Counted from the first letter of the stretch, positions 1 through 8,744 are shown. The stretch: DNA of 39,623 nucleotides from an uncultured Dialister sp. (GCA_934193095.1 CAKPUX010000015.1:1-39623), one strand, 5' to 3'. The notes: a model not told the origin generated them from the letters alone. Made by a program: numbers and translations.

Positions 1-187
1 TCGCTTGCACAAGCCCTTCGGGCAGCTCCCCCGATGGGGAGCCAAGAACGTTCTGCCGCTTAACTTAATAGCATTACCTAGAGGGGAAGGCTGCGATACG
101 AGAATACCATCTTCTAAAAAAAGGCGGCGAAGCCGCCACGAGAGCCCTGAACCTTGAACCCTGAACCCTGAACCAAATGAAAGCAAA

Positions 188-237
188 GTAAAAAGGAGCT
201 GTGAAGAAATGCGGATTCATTTCTTCACAACTCCTTT
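188..237 (-). terminator. Intrinsic terminator of the efflux operon
   Basis: Read on the minus strand, a long hairpin (arms AAAGGAGTTGTGAAGAAAT and ATTTCTTCACAGCTCCTTT) is followed by a T-rich run, just after the RND pump stop codon. One pair is a U-G wobble on the minus strand and a C-A mismatch on the plus strand, which fits minus-strand use. Bases 1-187 hold no gene that I can support, only short repeats of the CCTGAAC type and a small GGCGGC/GCCGCC hairpin at about 122-136. Confidence 0.8.
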
Positions 238-253
238 CATTTTGACCGGATGC

Positions 254-3200
254 CTATTGCTCGCAGGGCTCTTTCACCTTGTACCACCAGCAGTACATGG
301 CAGGTACGACGAGGAGTCCGATCGCGGTCGCAAGGAGAAGACCGCCGATGAAGGAGACAGCGAGCGGGCGCCAGAATGGATTCGGAATCAGGGGCACGAA
401 GCCCAGGACATCCGTCACCGAAGAGAGCATGATGGGGCGGAAACGGAGCGCCGCCGACTCGACGACGGCGTCATACGGTGTCTTCCCGCTTTCCAGATGC
501 TGGCGGATCTGATCCAGAAGGATGATGCTGTTGCGGATGACCATCCCCGACAGTGCAACGAAGCCGATGATAGCGACGAAGCCGATCGCCTGCCGCGTCA
601 CCAGCAGGGTCAGGATCGCACCGATGAGACCGAGGGGCCCGGTCACGACAGCCATGATGAGCTTGGGAATATTTCCCAGCTCGAACATCAATACCATGAG
701 GACGAAGAAGACCATCATAGGCATGGCGCCTACGATGTAGGTCATGGACTTCTCGCTCCACTCAAGCGACCCGTCCTTCTCGAACGTCACCCCTTCCGGC
801 AGGCTATCCCGGAAGGCTTTGAGATCCGTATCATAGAGCGCCATGGAGACGGAGTCTGCCTTGGCTCCGCCTGTCACATCGGCCCGGAGCGTGATGGTCG
901 GCTTCAGATCCCTGCGCCAGATGGTGCTTGTCTCATTTTCATACGACAGATCCGCAAATTCACCCAGCGGCACGTAGCGGCCATTCCCCACATGGACAGG
1001 CAGCGAGTCGAGACTGGCGAGGCGCGCTACATTATCCCCTTCCAGCTTGAAGGAGATCGGGATGAGCTGGTCGCCCTGATACGACTCAGCCACCTTGTAG
1101 CCGGAAAGCTTCACGTAGAGATCCTGCGATACCGCATAGTTATCGATCCCCAGCTCGCGCACCTTGTCCTGATTGATCTTGAGCTTCAGTGTCGGTGTCT
1201 CCTGCGGCCAGTCAAGGCTCGCATTCGTGACATTCGGATTCTGCTTCATGATGGAGAGTGCTTCGGAAGCCAGCTTCACCGTCTCATCGATGGATTCGCC
1301 CGACAGGCGGAACATCACCGGATACTCGGACGGCGGGCCGGTCGTGATGAGACGGGTATGTGCCTGTGCATCCGGATATTTCTCCGTCACCGTATCCATG
1401 ATCTCCTTACGAAGCGCATCACGGCTCTTCTGGTCTGTCGCGACGATGATCATCTGCCCATGCCCGTCTTCCGGTGCTTTGGGATCAAAGAGCAGGATGA
1501 AACGCGGCGCGGTATCACCGATGTATGTCGAGAAGGAGGATACACGCTCATCCCCATAGAGTGTATCGGCGATGCCGTTCATGACACGCTTTGTTTCCTG
1601 TATGGAAGCCCCTGAGGGGAGATTCACATCCAGAATGATTTCCGGACGCACCGAGTCGGGGAAGAATTCCTGATTCACCAGCGGGATCATCGCAAGCGTC
1701 AGACAGAAAAGACCGGCAGTCCCCACGATGACCGTCTTCTTGAAATGGATACAGAGCGCAATGAGCTTGTAGAAGATCCGGTACGCCTTGTCTCCGATGG
1801 ACGATTTCCAGCTTTTCCCCTTTTCGCGTGCTTCCTTCTCCTTCTCTTCCTTTGTTTTTACTTGAATGAATTTGTATCCCAAGACAGGGCTGACAAAGAT
1901 GGATGCCACCCAGGAGAGGAGAAGGGCTGCTGCGATGACCCAGAAGAGTGCCGCGCAGTACTCCGATGTCTGGCCTTCTGCCATCCCGACGGGGATGAAG
2001 CCCGCCGCCGTGATGAGCGTCCCGGCGAGCATCGGCTTCGCGCAGCTCTTATAGGCCGCTTCCGCCGCTGACAGGCGGTCCATGCCTTCTTCGAGCTTCA
2101 CCTGCATCATCTCGATGACGATGATCGCATCATCGACAAGAAGGCCGAGGGAGACGATGAGCGCTCCCAGAGACACGATATGCAGATCGATCCCCTGCCA
2201 TTTCATGAAGAGGAATGTCGCACACACGACGACCGGGATACAGAGCGCCAGCACGATGCCGCTCCAAAGTCCGAGCGAGAGGAAGGACGCCGCCATGACG
2301 ATCACGATGGCCTCCAAGAGCGACTCCGTGAAATCATGGATGGACTCATTCACCACCTTCGGCTGATCCGCCACGAGCCCGATGTCCATGCCCGCCGGAA
2401 GATCTGCCTTCGACCGCTCGATCTCCCGATTGAGATTGTCCCCGAGCGTCAGGTTATTCCCGCCCACCCGCATCGAGACCGCGATACCGATCGCCGGTTT
2501 ACCATTGAAATAGAAAAGGGAAGACTCCGGCGTCGTGTAGGTCTGCGTGACCTTTGCCACATCGCCCAGATGGAAGCTCCGCTCGCCCACATGGATCGGG
2601 ATATTCTCCAAGGCTTCCACACTGCCTAGGAGACCGTCCACGCGGATCGCCACATTGCGAGACGATGTATGGATCGTCCCTGCCGGCATCATCGCCGACT
2701 GCTGCTGAAGGATGCGGAATACATCGGATGGATTCATCCCGAAGGAGGCGAGCTTATTCTGATCCATCTCGATGTACATATTCTGCTCCTGCACCCCTAG
2801 GAGCTCGACCTTCTGCACATCCTCGACAGCGGCGAGACGACGGCGCAGCATTTCCGCCGACTTACGCTTCTCCTCATAGGAAAAGCCATCCCCCGTCACT
2901 GCATAGATCGAGCCATAGACATCATCGAAGCGGTCATTCACATACGGACCGTACACACCGGCGGGAAGAGCTGCCTTCTCATCATTCACGAGATTTCGCA
3001 CCTCATGCCAGCGCGTCTGGATATCCTCCTTCTTGACCGAGTCCTTCAGATTCACATAGATGACCGTCTTGCCATCATGCGTGAAAGACTTCAGATAGTC
3101 CAGCCCCTTCGTATCCTGGAGTTTTTTCTCGAGCGGATCCGTCACCTGCTCGGTAATCTGCTCCGCTGTCGCGCCCGGCCAGGCCGCCGACACCACCGCC

Positions 3201-3340
3201 TGACGGATGGTGAAGTCCGGATCCTCACTGCGCCCCAGATGGAAATACGACCACAAGCCTCCCAGGAGGATGAAGAAAATGAAGAAATAGACCACCGGCT
3301 TGTGCTTGATGGCCCACTCTGCCAGATTCAGCCCTTTCAT
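254..3340 (-). CDS. RND-family efflux pump, inner-membrane permease (AcrB/MexB-like)
   Basis: This 1028-residue protein has the length and architecture of RND proton-driven multidrug exporters. There is one N-terminal membrane segment (about residues 14-32), a large periplasmic porter domain, a block of membrane segments at about 335-480, a second porter half and a final membrane block at about 855-1015. The motif GLLVDDAIIVIE near residue 400 carries the paired Asp residues used for proton relay in TM4 of this family. Its ATG overlaps the stop of the upstream membrane-fusion gene (ATGA), so the two are translationally coupled. No outer-membrane channel gene lies nearby, so the pump presumably borrows a TolC-type partner encoded elsewhere. 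The substrate cannot be told from sequence. Drug or solvent export is inferred from the family. Confidence 0.95.
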   Translation of the reverse strand: MKGLNLAEWAIKHKPVVYFFIFFILLGGLWSYFHLGRSEDPDFTIRQAVVSAAWPGATAEQITEQVTDPLEKKLQDTKGLDYLKSFTHDGKTVIYVNLKDSVKKEDIQTRWHEVRNLVNDEKAALPAGVYGPYVNDRFDDVYGSIYAVTGDGFSYEEKRKSAEMLRRRLAAVEDVQKVELLGVQEQNMYIEMDQNKLASFGMNPSDVFRILQQQSAMMPAGTIHTSSRNVAIRVDGLLGSVEALENIPIHVGERSFHLGDVAKVTQTYTTPESSLFYFNGKPAIGIAVSMRVGGNNLTLGDNLNREIERSKADLPAGMDIGLVADQPKVVNESIHDFTESLLEAIVIVMAASFLSLGLWSGIVLALCIPVVVCATFLFMKWQGIDLHIVSLGALIVSLGLLVDDAIIVIEMMQVKLEEGMDRLSAAEAAYKSCAKPMLAGTLITAAGFIPVGMAEGQTSEYCAALFWVIAAALLLSWVASIFVSPVLGYKFIQVKTKEEKEKEAREKGKSWKSSIGDKAYRIFYKLIALCIHFKKTVIVGTAGLFCLTLAMIPLVNQEFFPDSVRPEIILDVNLPSGASIQETKRVMNGIADTLYGDERVSSFSTYIGDTAPRFILLFDPKAPEDGHGQMIIVATDQKSRDALRKEIMDTVTEKYPDAQAHTRLITTGPPSEYPVMFRLSGESIDETVKLASEALSIMKQNPNVTNASLDWPQETPTLKLKINQDKVRELGIDNYAVSQDLYVKLSGYKVAESYQGDQLIPISFKLEGDNVARLASLDSLPVHVGNGRYVPLGEFADLSYENETSTIWRRDLKPTITLRADVTGGAKADSVSMALYDTDLKAFRDSLPEGVTFEKDGSLEWSEKSMTYIVGAMPMMVFFVLMVLMFELGNIPKLIMAVVTGPLGLIGAILTLLVTRQAIGFVAIIGFVALSGMVIRNSIILLDQIRQHLESGKTPYDAVVESAALRFRPIMLSSVTDVLGFVPLIPNPFWRPLAVSFIGGLLLATAIGLLVVPAMYCWWYKVKEPCEQ

Positions 3341-4401
3341 ACGCGTACCTCTTCTCCTTCAGCCAGTTTCGAAACGCCCGCCGTCACGATGCGGTCACCC
3401 TTGGCAAGTCCTTCGATGATCTCCACCGTATCCTCGCCGTAGCGTCCCACCTTGACCGGCGTCAGCGTCACCTTGTTATCCCGGATCACCCAGACAGACG
3501 GCTTCTGATCCTGCGTCGCCATCGCAGAAAGCGGGATCATGATGCCCTTGCCGACCTCTCTGTCACCAAATTTCACCTCTGCCGTCATGCCGACGGCGAT
3601 ATCCTCCGGCGGATCGACCAATGTCACCCTCGCATCATATGTCCCCGTCTGCGCATTCGGTGCAGCCGCTACTTCGCGGACGCGCCCCTCTACGCTCACA
3701 TTCGGCAGCGCCCAGAATGTCACCGTACATGGCATCCCCACCGAATACTCCCGATACTGCTTCTCTGTCAAAGAAATGTAGACATCCAGCTGCGAATCAT
3801 CGATGATCGACACCACCGGTGTCCCCGCCGCGACGACCTGCCCCACCTCATAGAGAGTCGCGCCGACGATCCCATCGCGGTCTGCCGAAAGCACCGTGAA
3901 GCCGAGATTATTCTCCGCACGCGAGAGCGACGCCTGTGCGGACTCGAGCTGCGCCGCTGCAAGCTCCGCCTGATTTCTCGTCTGATCGATGGCAAGATCA
4001 GAGATCGCCGACACCGAGTGCAGCTTCTCATACCGCGCCAGCGTCGACTGTGCGAGGCGATACGATGCTTCCGCCGCATTCAGCTGCGAACGCGCCGCCG
4101 CTGCCTGCTCCTCAGCATCCTTCGAGTCTACCTTGAAGAGCGCCTGCCCTGCGCTGACACGTTCACCGGATGTGACATAGCGCTGCATGATCCGGCCTCC
4201 CACCTGAAATGCCAGAGGCGATTCAAAAAAACCATGCACCGTGCCGGAGAACGTATTCTTCACGCCCGACTCCGTCTCACCGATGACCATCGACTTCACC
4301 AAAGGCGCCTTTGGCGCCGCTGCCTTCTCTGCTCCGCACCCCGACAGCGCGATCGAAGCACCTATAAGCATCACACCGATATACATAGCTAAACGTTTCA
4401 T
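3337..4401 (-). CDS. RND efflux periplasmic adaptor (membrane fusion lipoprotein)
   Basis: This 354-residue protein is of the HlyD/AcrA membrane-fusion type that links the inner-membrane pump to an outer-membrane channel. The N-terminus has a lipoprotein signal ending in a lipobox (ALSGC, lipidated Cys at residue 22). It is followed by a biotinyl-lipoyl-like half motif (PLAFQVGGRIMQRYVTSGERV), an alpha-helical hairpin rich in Ala and Gln (about residues 85-165) and beta-barrel and membrane-proximal domains. The start is supported by an AAGGAG site about 8 bases upstream. It overlaps the RND permease gene by 4 bases, and the pair makes a standard two-gene efflux operon. A G-run repeat lies immediately upstream of its start region. 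Confidence 0.94.
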   Translation of the reverse strand: MKRLAMYIGVMLIGASIALSGCGAEKAAAPKAPLVKSMVIGETESGVKNTFSGTVHGFFESPLAFQVGGRIMQRYVTSGERVSAGQALFKVDSKDAEEQAAAARSQLNAAEASYRLAQSTLARYEKLHSVSAISDLAIDQTRNQAELAAAQLESAQASLSRAENNLGFTVLSADRDGIVGATLYEVGQVVAAGTPVVSIIDDSQLDVYISLTEKQYREYSVGMPCTVTFWALPNVSVEGRVREVAAAPNAQTGTYDARVTLVDPPEDIAVGMTAEVKFGDREVGKGIMIPLSAMATQDQKPSVWVIRDNKVTLTPVKVGRYGEDTVEIIEGLAKGDRIVTAGVSKLAEGEEVRV

Positions 4402-4732
4402 AGACTGACTCCTTGTATATTAATAGTGACTGGGGACTAGGAACTGGGGACTGGGGACTAGGGACTGGGGACTAGGGATTAGGGATTAGGGATTAGACTA
4501 CGAGACTGAGAGGCTAAGAGGCTAAGAGATATCAGTCTTCTGACTTCTGATTTCTAAAGTCTCTTAGTCTCCTGGTTCAACATCTCAATCAGTCGTCACC
4601 CATTTATACTCCGCGGCGCTTCCGGTTTTTATGCGCCGTACCTTACCCGTTGAACCCCTTGAACCTGTTGAACCTATAGAACCCTCCGGTAAAATTTCCC
4701 GAATCCATCAACCTGAACCCGCCAACCTTATA
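4402..4732. repeat. Intergenic repeat mosaic with a G-run heptamer array
   Basis: No gene is visible between tetR and the adaptor gene. About 4425-4495 on the plus strand is a tandem array of the 7-base unit GKGAYTR (GGGACTG, GGGACTA, GGGATTA). It holds eight runs of three or four G separated mostly by 3-4 bases, which is a strong G-quadruplex pattern. Next come 8-base units of the AGAGGCTA type at 4500-4530. A reversed copy of the GCGGCGC/GCGCCGC hairpin sits at about 4611-4642, and GAACC-spaced 9-base units lie at about 4650-4685. Confidence 0.85.
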
Positions 4733-5281
4733 TTACTTTTCTATCCCATGCAAAATGATATCCTCGAGCACATTCATCACATCCGTACCCGTCATATTTT
4801 GCTCGCGAAGGAAATCCGCATCATTCAGATTGTGCGTCGATGTGATGAGGATCATGCGAAGGATCGTCAAATTCACCTCTCGAAAAGCCCCCGCCGCGAC
4901 CCCGGCCTTAAGGAGCTCCATCATATAGTCGAACTCCTCATACTTGAAATCCATCCACATCTTCCAGATCTCCGGATAATGGATCTCTATATCCTGATAA
5001 AACCCATCCGGCATCGCCCACAGCGTCTCCACAAAAAGACGGCAGTACGAGAGCAGCCGCCCGCGCGCCGTGTCCTTCTTCCTCATCAGCGCTTCCTTCT
5101 CCTTCCGAAACGCCTCCTGATCTGCCAAACACACCATGCGGATCAGCACCGCCTTCGAAGACGCCTTCTGGTACAGCGTGCTTTTCGAGATATGGAGCTT
5201 TCTTGCGATATCGTCCATCGTGAATTTGACCGAGTGCAGCCGCATCTCTTCCTTCGCCGCCGCGATCAGCTGTTCATCCAT
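4733..5281 (-). CDS. TetR/AcrR-family transcriptional regulator
   Basis: This is a 182-residue protein of typical TetR length. The N-terminal helix-turn-helix (FTMDDIARKLHISKSTLYQ, about residues 20-38) matches the TetR DNA-binding fold, and a helical ligand-binding domain follows. The gene lies upstream of the adaptor/RND pair on the same strand, separated by 331 bases of repeat DNA. It is most simply a local repressor of the pump, released when a substrate binds. Its own promoter region carries a repeated AGTACTCT that could be its operator. The inducing ligand is unknown. Confidence 0.9.
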   Translation of the reverse strand: MDEQLIAAAKEEMRLHSVKFTMDDIARKLHISKSTLYQKASSKAVLIRMVCLADQEAFRKEKEALMRKKDTARGRLLSYCRLFVETLWAMPDGFYQDIEIHYPEIWKMWMDFKYEEFDYMMELLKAGVAAGAFREVNLTILRMILITSTHNLNDADFLREQNMTGTDVMNVLEDIILHGIEK

Positions 5282-5285
5282 AATG

Positions 5286-5365
5286 ATTCCTCCAGTACTC
5301 TTTTCGTTTTTTTAGTACTCTACTCGTATTATAGCATGATTTATCGGGAAAACAAATTCTATTTT
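5286..5365 (-). promoter_or_regulatory. tetR promoter with candidate TetR operator
   Basis: On the minus strand a TTGTTT box, a 17-base spacer and TATAAT (extended by an upstream TGC) lie about 50 bases before the tetR start. Between the -10 box and the GGAGG ribosome site are two copies of AGTACTCT (plus strand 5294-5301 and 5314-5321), exactly 20 bases apart and each containing the palindrome AGTACT. The spacing of two helical turns suits dimer binding and autorepression. That role is inferred. Confidence 0.55.
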
Positions 5366-5439
5366 TTCGCATGCGGAAAGTACAAAAGAGCAATGAGCCT
5401 GCAAAGCTCATCGCCCTTTTGTACTTTCCGCGCATCCCA

Positions 5440-5754
5440 TCAGTCTTCATATCCCGCAAGTACGGCTGACGCGCCGATTTCTACCTTGTTGTCCGATTCG
5501 ATCGACACATTGCCGCTTACGCTTCCCACGGTCGATGACTTCTGAAGACGGTCAGCATCTTTGTACCGATCTTTCCGTTTCTCCGTCCCGATGGTGAAGC
5601 CGAGTCCGCCGCCCGAGAACAGGCCGCTCTTCTTGACCTGCTTGGCGTAGTCATGCCGTTCGTACTCTTCCGCGCTGGAAATGGAAGTATCTTTGCCGGA
5701 AGAAATCGCTACGTCATGTGTGCCGATGACTTGGGATGCGACTTCCCTGCATAT
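5440..5754 (-). pseudogene. Filamentous haemagglutinin/CdiA-like repeat fragment
   Basis: An open stretch of 105 codons without a proper start reads VIGTHDVAISSGKDTSISS, then KKSGLFSGGGLGFTIGTEK, then VGSVSGNVSIESDNKVEIG, and stops at VLAGYED. The order 'SGGGLGFTIGTEK ... VGSVSGNV' is the hallmark of the haemagglutinin repeat found in large two-partner-secreted adhesins and contact-dependent inhibition proteins, which are normally thousands of residues long. Here it is an internal piece cut off on both sides. A second, related fragment lies at 6964-7232. No transporter (TpsB/CdiB) gene is in the window. Confidence 0.75.
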
Positions 5755-5865
5755 GTCGTCAGCTCAATCTCTGCCACGCCTGCCGCATTCGCGGAGAGAA
5801 TCTGCATCGAGACGTCCTGCGAGGCAACCTTTCTCATCTGCTCTACGCTTTGCTCAAGAAGGTAT

Positions 5866-6906
5866 TCATTTAGAGAAACGCTGATTAAATCGCAGAATCT
5901 GACTCTGCGATTTAATCAGTGTTTCCTTAAGCTTTTCAAATCTATTCCTATCATACGGTACATCTAACCAGGCGGAAGTGACATCATTATTCGAGTAATA
6001 AAAATTTGCAATCTTTCCAGTGCCCACATTGTAAATGCTCACGGTAAACGCGGTAAACACGTCATTTCCCAATAAATATGACCATGTGTAGTCAGTATCG
6101 AATGGAGTAGCACCTCCACCACCTTTAGGCATAAGTTCTAATAATACACCATTTCGACTATTTCCATAATTGACAAAAGAAAACCTTGAAAACAATTTTA
6201 GTGCACCCGTAACCAAATCCATAATATAAGTCTCTCTATTTGGTGTGCTTACTAAAATAGATTGCCCCACATCATACCAACCATCAAAACGTATGTTATC
6301 AGGCAAGTAAAATAAAAGAATATCTCCACTCTCTGAATAAGCTCTAACTTCATTATTATATTGATAAACAATCCCATTTTTATAAGGATAAGCCCGCACT
6401 TTATTCAAGCCAAAATCTTTAACCAGTCGAAGAGTTTTTGTAATATCATCTATTTCATAAAGTTTTTGATCTAATTTTAGAAAAAGAGTATTCCCACTTT
6501 TAATGAATCCACTAAATGCCCAATTTAGGCAACTTAGATTTTCTGCGATTTGATTTATGCCAACCGGAGACACATAGAACAATTTTACCTGTTGATTTTT
6601 TTCAGATTCAGTAGCCACAACATAAAATCCATTTCCATCAAAGAAAATGGAATCAATATATCCTACTCCTGTATACTTTTTTACAAAACTAAAATCAAAT
6701 TCTACATAGTCACTGACTTCATTAGGATTCAACAAAATCAAGTGATTACCATCAAAATTCTCTCCGCTTTTCCATGTTAAAATTGTTCCATTTAGACTTG
6801 ATCCATTCACATAATCTTGATATTTTATATACTCATTTCTCCAAATAAGGCCAATAAGTAAAGGAAGAATAATGCATATTCCCCAAAGAGCAATCTGTTT
6901 TCTCAT
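5866..6906 (-). CDS. Membrane-anchored hypothetical protein, possible orphan immunity-type ORF
   Basis: I do not recognise this 346-residue protein. It starts with a single hydrophobic segment (about residues 5-23) that would anchor it in the inner membrane with the rest outside. The remainder is rich in aromatic and beta-type residues, in repeated strands such as NGFYVVATE, GNTLFLKLD and ETYIMDLVTGALKLF. This looks like a beta-propeller-like lipoprotein-style sensor, but no family motif is clear. The ATG overlaps an upstream stop (TAATG) and has an AAGGGG site, so it is coupled to the remnant before it. Its base composition is clearly AT-richer than the neighbouring genes, which suggests horizontal transfer. 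Its position just after haemagglutinin debris suggests an immunity or accessory gene of a contact-dependent toxin module. That is inference only. Confidence 0.6.
   Translation of the reverse strand: MRKQIALWGICIILPLLIGLIWRNEYIKYQDYVNGSSLNGTILTWKSGENFDGNHLILLNPNEVSDYVEFDFSFVKKYTGVGYIDSIFFDGNGFYVVATESEKNQQVKLFYVSPVGINQIAENLSCLNWAFSGFIKSGNTLFLKLDQKLYEIDDITKTLRLVKDFGLNKVRAYPYKNGIVYQYNNEVRAYSESGDILLFYLPDNIRFDGWYDVGQSILVSTPNRETYIMDLVTGALKLFSRFSFVNYGNSRNGVLLELMPKGGGGATPFDTDYTWSYLLGNDVFTAFTVSIYNVGTGKIANFYYSNNDVTSAWLDVPYDRNRFEKLKETLIKSQSQILRFNQRFSK
5873..5930. repeat. Inverted repeat overlapping the 3' end of the 346-residue ORF
   Basis: The arms GAAACGCTGATTAAATCGCAGA and TCTGCGATTTAATCAGTGTTTC form a near-perfect palindrome with a few bases between them. 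It encodes the last residues of the minus-strand ORF and marks a sharp change from GC-richer to AT-rich DNA. It may be a terminator-like hairpin or the end of a small insertion. Confidence 0.7.
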
Positions 6907-7232
6907 TATTTGGACTTTTCCCCTTTCTTGATATCAGTCACCAACCCCTTGCCTCCGAACAGTTTATAACATGTCAGCATCGCTATACTGATCTTTCTGT
7001 TTCTCCGTCCCGATGGTGAAACCGAGTCCGCCACCCGAGAGCAGACCGCCCTTCTTGACCTGCTTGGCGTAGTCATGCTGTTCGTACTCTTGTGCGCTGG
7101 AAATGCAGGATCAGGGAGCCATTGTCTCCCAGTGCTTCCAGCGTCGCGCCGGTGAGGTGGATGTCTTTTCCTGCTTCCATGAGAAGGACGCCGTCCTTGC
7201 CCTTGACGGCGATATTTGATTTTATCTTTCAT
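6906..7232 (-). pseudogene. Broken haemagglutinin/CdiA-like fragments with frame changes
   Basis: In successive frames the minus strand encodes three pieces. The first is NIAVKGKDGVLLMEAGKD with HLTGATLEALGDNGS (about 7110-7216), the 'LxAGxDxxLTGATLEA' repeat typical of filamentous haemagglutinins. The second, out of frame, is ISSAQEYEQHDYAKQVKKGG and LLSGGGLGFTIGTEKQKD, ending in a stop at 6964. The third is a tail, LFGGKGLVTDIKKGEKSK, whose TAA overlaps the next ATG. The middle piece is nearly the same as the fragment at 5440-5754, including the DYAKQVKK and GFTIGTEK motifs, so the two derive from repeats of one or more large adhesin/toxin genes. The nominal 108-codon ORF across this region is not a real gene. 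Confidence 0.7.
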
Positions 7233-7369
7233 TGCTATTTTTCACTTACTGTTATTCCTAATAAATCTGGAAATACACTAATTTCAAAAAAAAAGTCTCT
7301 CACTCTCTGCATGCATGTAAAAATGATCATTTGATAAGTGAAATACAGTTATCAGATATCCTGCATTTT

Positions 7370-7642
7370 CTAATCTTTTTTTACTTCTTTGGCTAAATCC
7401 TCTTTATTATATATTTTTTTGTCATATATATACACCACTGTATAGTATTTACCGCGCGAATACTGACTTTTTTGAAACTGTAAGTATGAAATAGTCGGTA
7501 TTTGAGTTTCTGCAATAATATTGGAGAACCTATGAGTATTTTCTGGCGCTTTATATTTCTCACTCAATATACATACAATAATTGCAAAAATTATAAAAAC
7601 AACTAACATAAATTTTTTTCTTCTATTAGGAGTATTTGACAT
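7370..7642 (-). CDS. Small membrane-anchored hypothetical protein
   Basis: This 90-residue protein has a short basic N-terminus (NRRKK), one membrane segment (about residues 11-28) and a soluble tail rich in Tyr and Lys. I recognise no family. Its start is well supported by AAGGAGG about 5 bases upstream, and the preceding reading frame stops 2 bases before it, so the two are coupled. It is AT-rich like the neighbouring 346-residue ORF and follows what looks like the tail of a truncated protein. An immunity or accessory role for a lost toxin is possible but unproven. The DNA from 7233 to 7369 is AT-rich and shows no gene. Confidence 0.55.
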   Translation of the reverse strand: MSNTPNRRKKFMLVVFIIFAIIVCILSEKYKAPENTHRFSNIIAETQIPTISYLQFQKSQYSRGKYYTVVYIYDKKIYNKEDLAKEVKKD

Positions 7643-7643
7643 A

Positions 7644-7862
7644 TTATCCTCCTTGTTTTTTTACATTGCCAATATACTCAGTATAACGCCATGAACTATT
7701 AGTACCCGCAGCTGTTTCGGTAACTATCTCAACACTAATAGGTGCATCAGCGCCGACTCCTTTTGAATTACTTACCCCAACTATACTACTTCCGCCTATT
7801 TCCTTCTGCGGCAGCCTCTCCCGACAGGGTAGAGGCTGCCGCAGAAGGACTTTAATACACAC
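7644..7862 (-). pseudogene. C-terminal remnant of a truncated secreted protein
   Basis: The real coding part appears to be the last ~50 codons (EIGGSSIVGVSNSKGVGAD ... YTEYIGNVKKQGG), directly before the 90-residue ORF. Upstream it runs into a perfect 19-base inverted repeat at 7801-7849, which breaks the reading frame's origin, and the apparent ATG at 7862 has no good ribosome site. It is most simply the tail of a larger toxin or adhesin gene cut off by the repeat. The identity of the parent gene cannot be read. Confidence 0.45.
7801..7849. repeat. Perfect 19-bp inverted repeat
   Basis: TCCTTCTGCGGCAGCCTCT and its exact complement AGAGGCTGCCGCAGAAGGA flank an 11-base loop. No T-run follows on either strand, so it is not an ordinary terminator. 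It is GC-rich inside AT-rich DNA and may mark an insertion or recombination point. Confidence 0.9.
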
Positions 7863-7906
7863 AGTGCCTTTGTCTAATCTTCTAACAGCTAAGGAATCAC
7901 GAATAC

Positions 7907-7942
7907 AAAAAGGGCGTGATGCTTTTGCATCACGCCCTTTTT
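7907..7942 (-). terminator. Intrinsic terminator of truA
   Basis: Perfect 16-base arms (AAAAAGGGCGTGATGC and its complement) surround a TTTT loop, with T-runs on both sides, right after the truA stop codon. It could work in both directions. Confidence 0.9.
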
Positions 7943-7943
7943 G

Positions 7944-8744
7944 CTATGCGCCGCACCATGGATAGAGGGGCTCTTGCAATGTCTCATCGATCGCTTCTTT
8001 CGTGATCGGCTGGAAATAGACTTTGAGAAGGGCAAGACCTTCCGCCGGAGCGGTGAGACCGAGCTCTCGTCGGTCGCGGGCTTCCAAGATCCGTTCGAGA
8101 TCGTGAGGAGCAAGGACGCTGCTCCCGGCATCAACGAGAGCACCGGCGATGTTTCTGACCATGTGGTAGAGAAAGCCTTCGCCGGTGACGTAGATCCAGA
8201 TGAGGGGCCCCGCTTTCCGAAGGCGGATCTCATGGACAAGCCGCACGGGATCGGAGGGGACGGCGTTGTTCCCACGGAAGGAAGTAAAGTCGTGGCGGCC
8301 TTCCAAGACTTTGGCGGCTGCTTCCATTTTCGCAAGGTCGAGCTGCTTACCGGTGCGCCAGATGGTGTGCACGAGGAAGGGCGAGGCTTCGCGGCTCTCG
8401 GTCAATAGGTAGCCGTAGGTCTTGCCGAAGTTGCGGCGGCGGACGGAGAAGTCTTCGTCCATCTCCCGGCTTTGGCGGACGCGGATATCGCGCGGAAGGA
8501 GGGCATTCATGGCGTGGACAAATCGGTCTCCGGGGATGCGGGACTCTGTGTAGAAGGTACACTCCTGCCCATAGGCATGGACGCCGGCATCGGTGCGGGC
8601 GACGAAGTAAATGGTTGTCTTCTTTCCCGTCAGCTGAAGGAGTGTATTCTCAAGCATTTCCTGTACGGTCATGCGGGTGGGCTGGCGCTGGAAGCCGGCA
8701 TAGTTTGTTCCTTCGTAGGAAACGGTGATCCAGATATTTCGCAT
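7944..8744 (-). CDS. truA: tRNA pseudouridine synthase A (TruA)
   Basis: This 266-residue protein has the usual TruA length and makes pseudouridine at positions 38-40 of the tRNA anticodon stem. The motif RTDAGVHA (about residues 51-58) contains the catalytic Asp. The N-terminal VSYEGTNYAGFQRQP is the typical RNA-contact strand, and the C-terminal block with FLYHMVRNIAGALVDAG matches the family core. In Firmicutes truA normally follows ecfT directly. Here the same order and strand are kept, but about 310 bases of repeat mosaic have come between them. Confidence 0.96.
   Translation of the reverse strand: MRNIWITVSYEGTNYAGFQRQPTRMTVQEMLENTLLQLTGKKTTIYFVARTDAGVHAYGQECTFYTESRIPGDRFVHAMNALLPRDIRVRQSREMDEDFSVRRRNFGKTYGYLLTESREASPFLVHTIWRTGKQLDLAKMEAAAKVLEGRHDFTSFRGNNAVPSDPVRLVHEIRLRKAGPLIWIYVTGEGFLYHMVRNIAGALVDAGSSVLAPHDLERILEARDRRELGLTAPAEGLALLKVYFQPITKEAIDETLQEPLYPWCGA

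Noticed and set aside
6906..7232. 108-codon ORF as a real protein
   Set aside because: Its translation is basic and Arg/Ser-rich, while other frames of the same bases show clear haemagglutinin motifs. It is a shadow over broken gene pieces.
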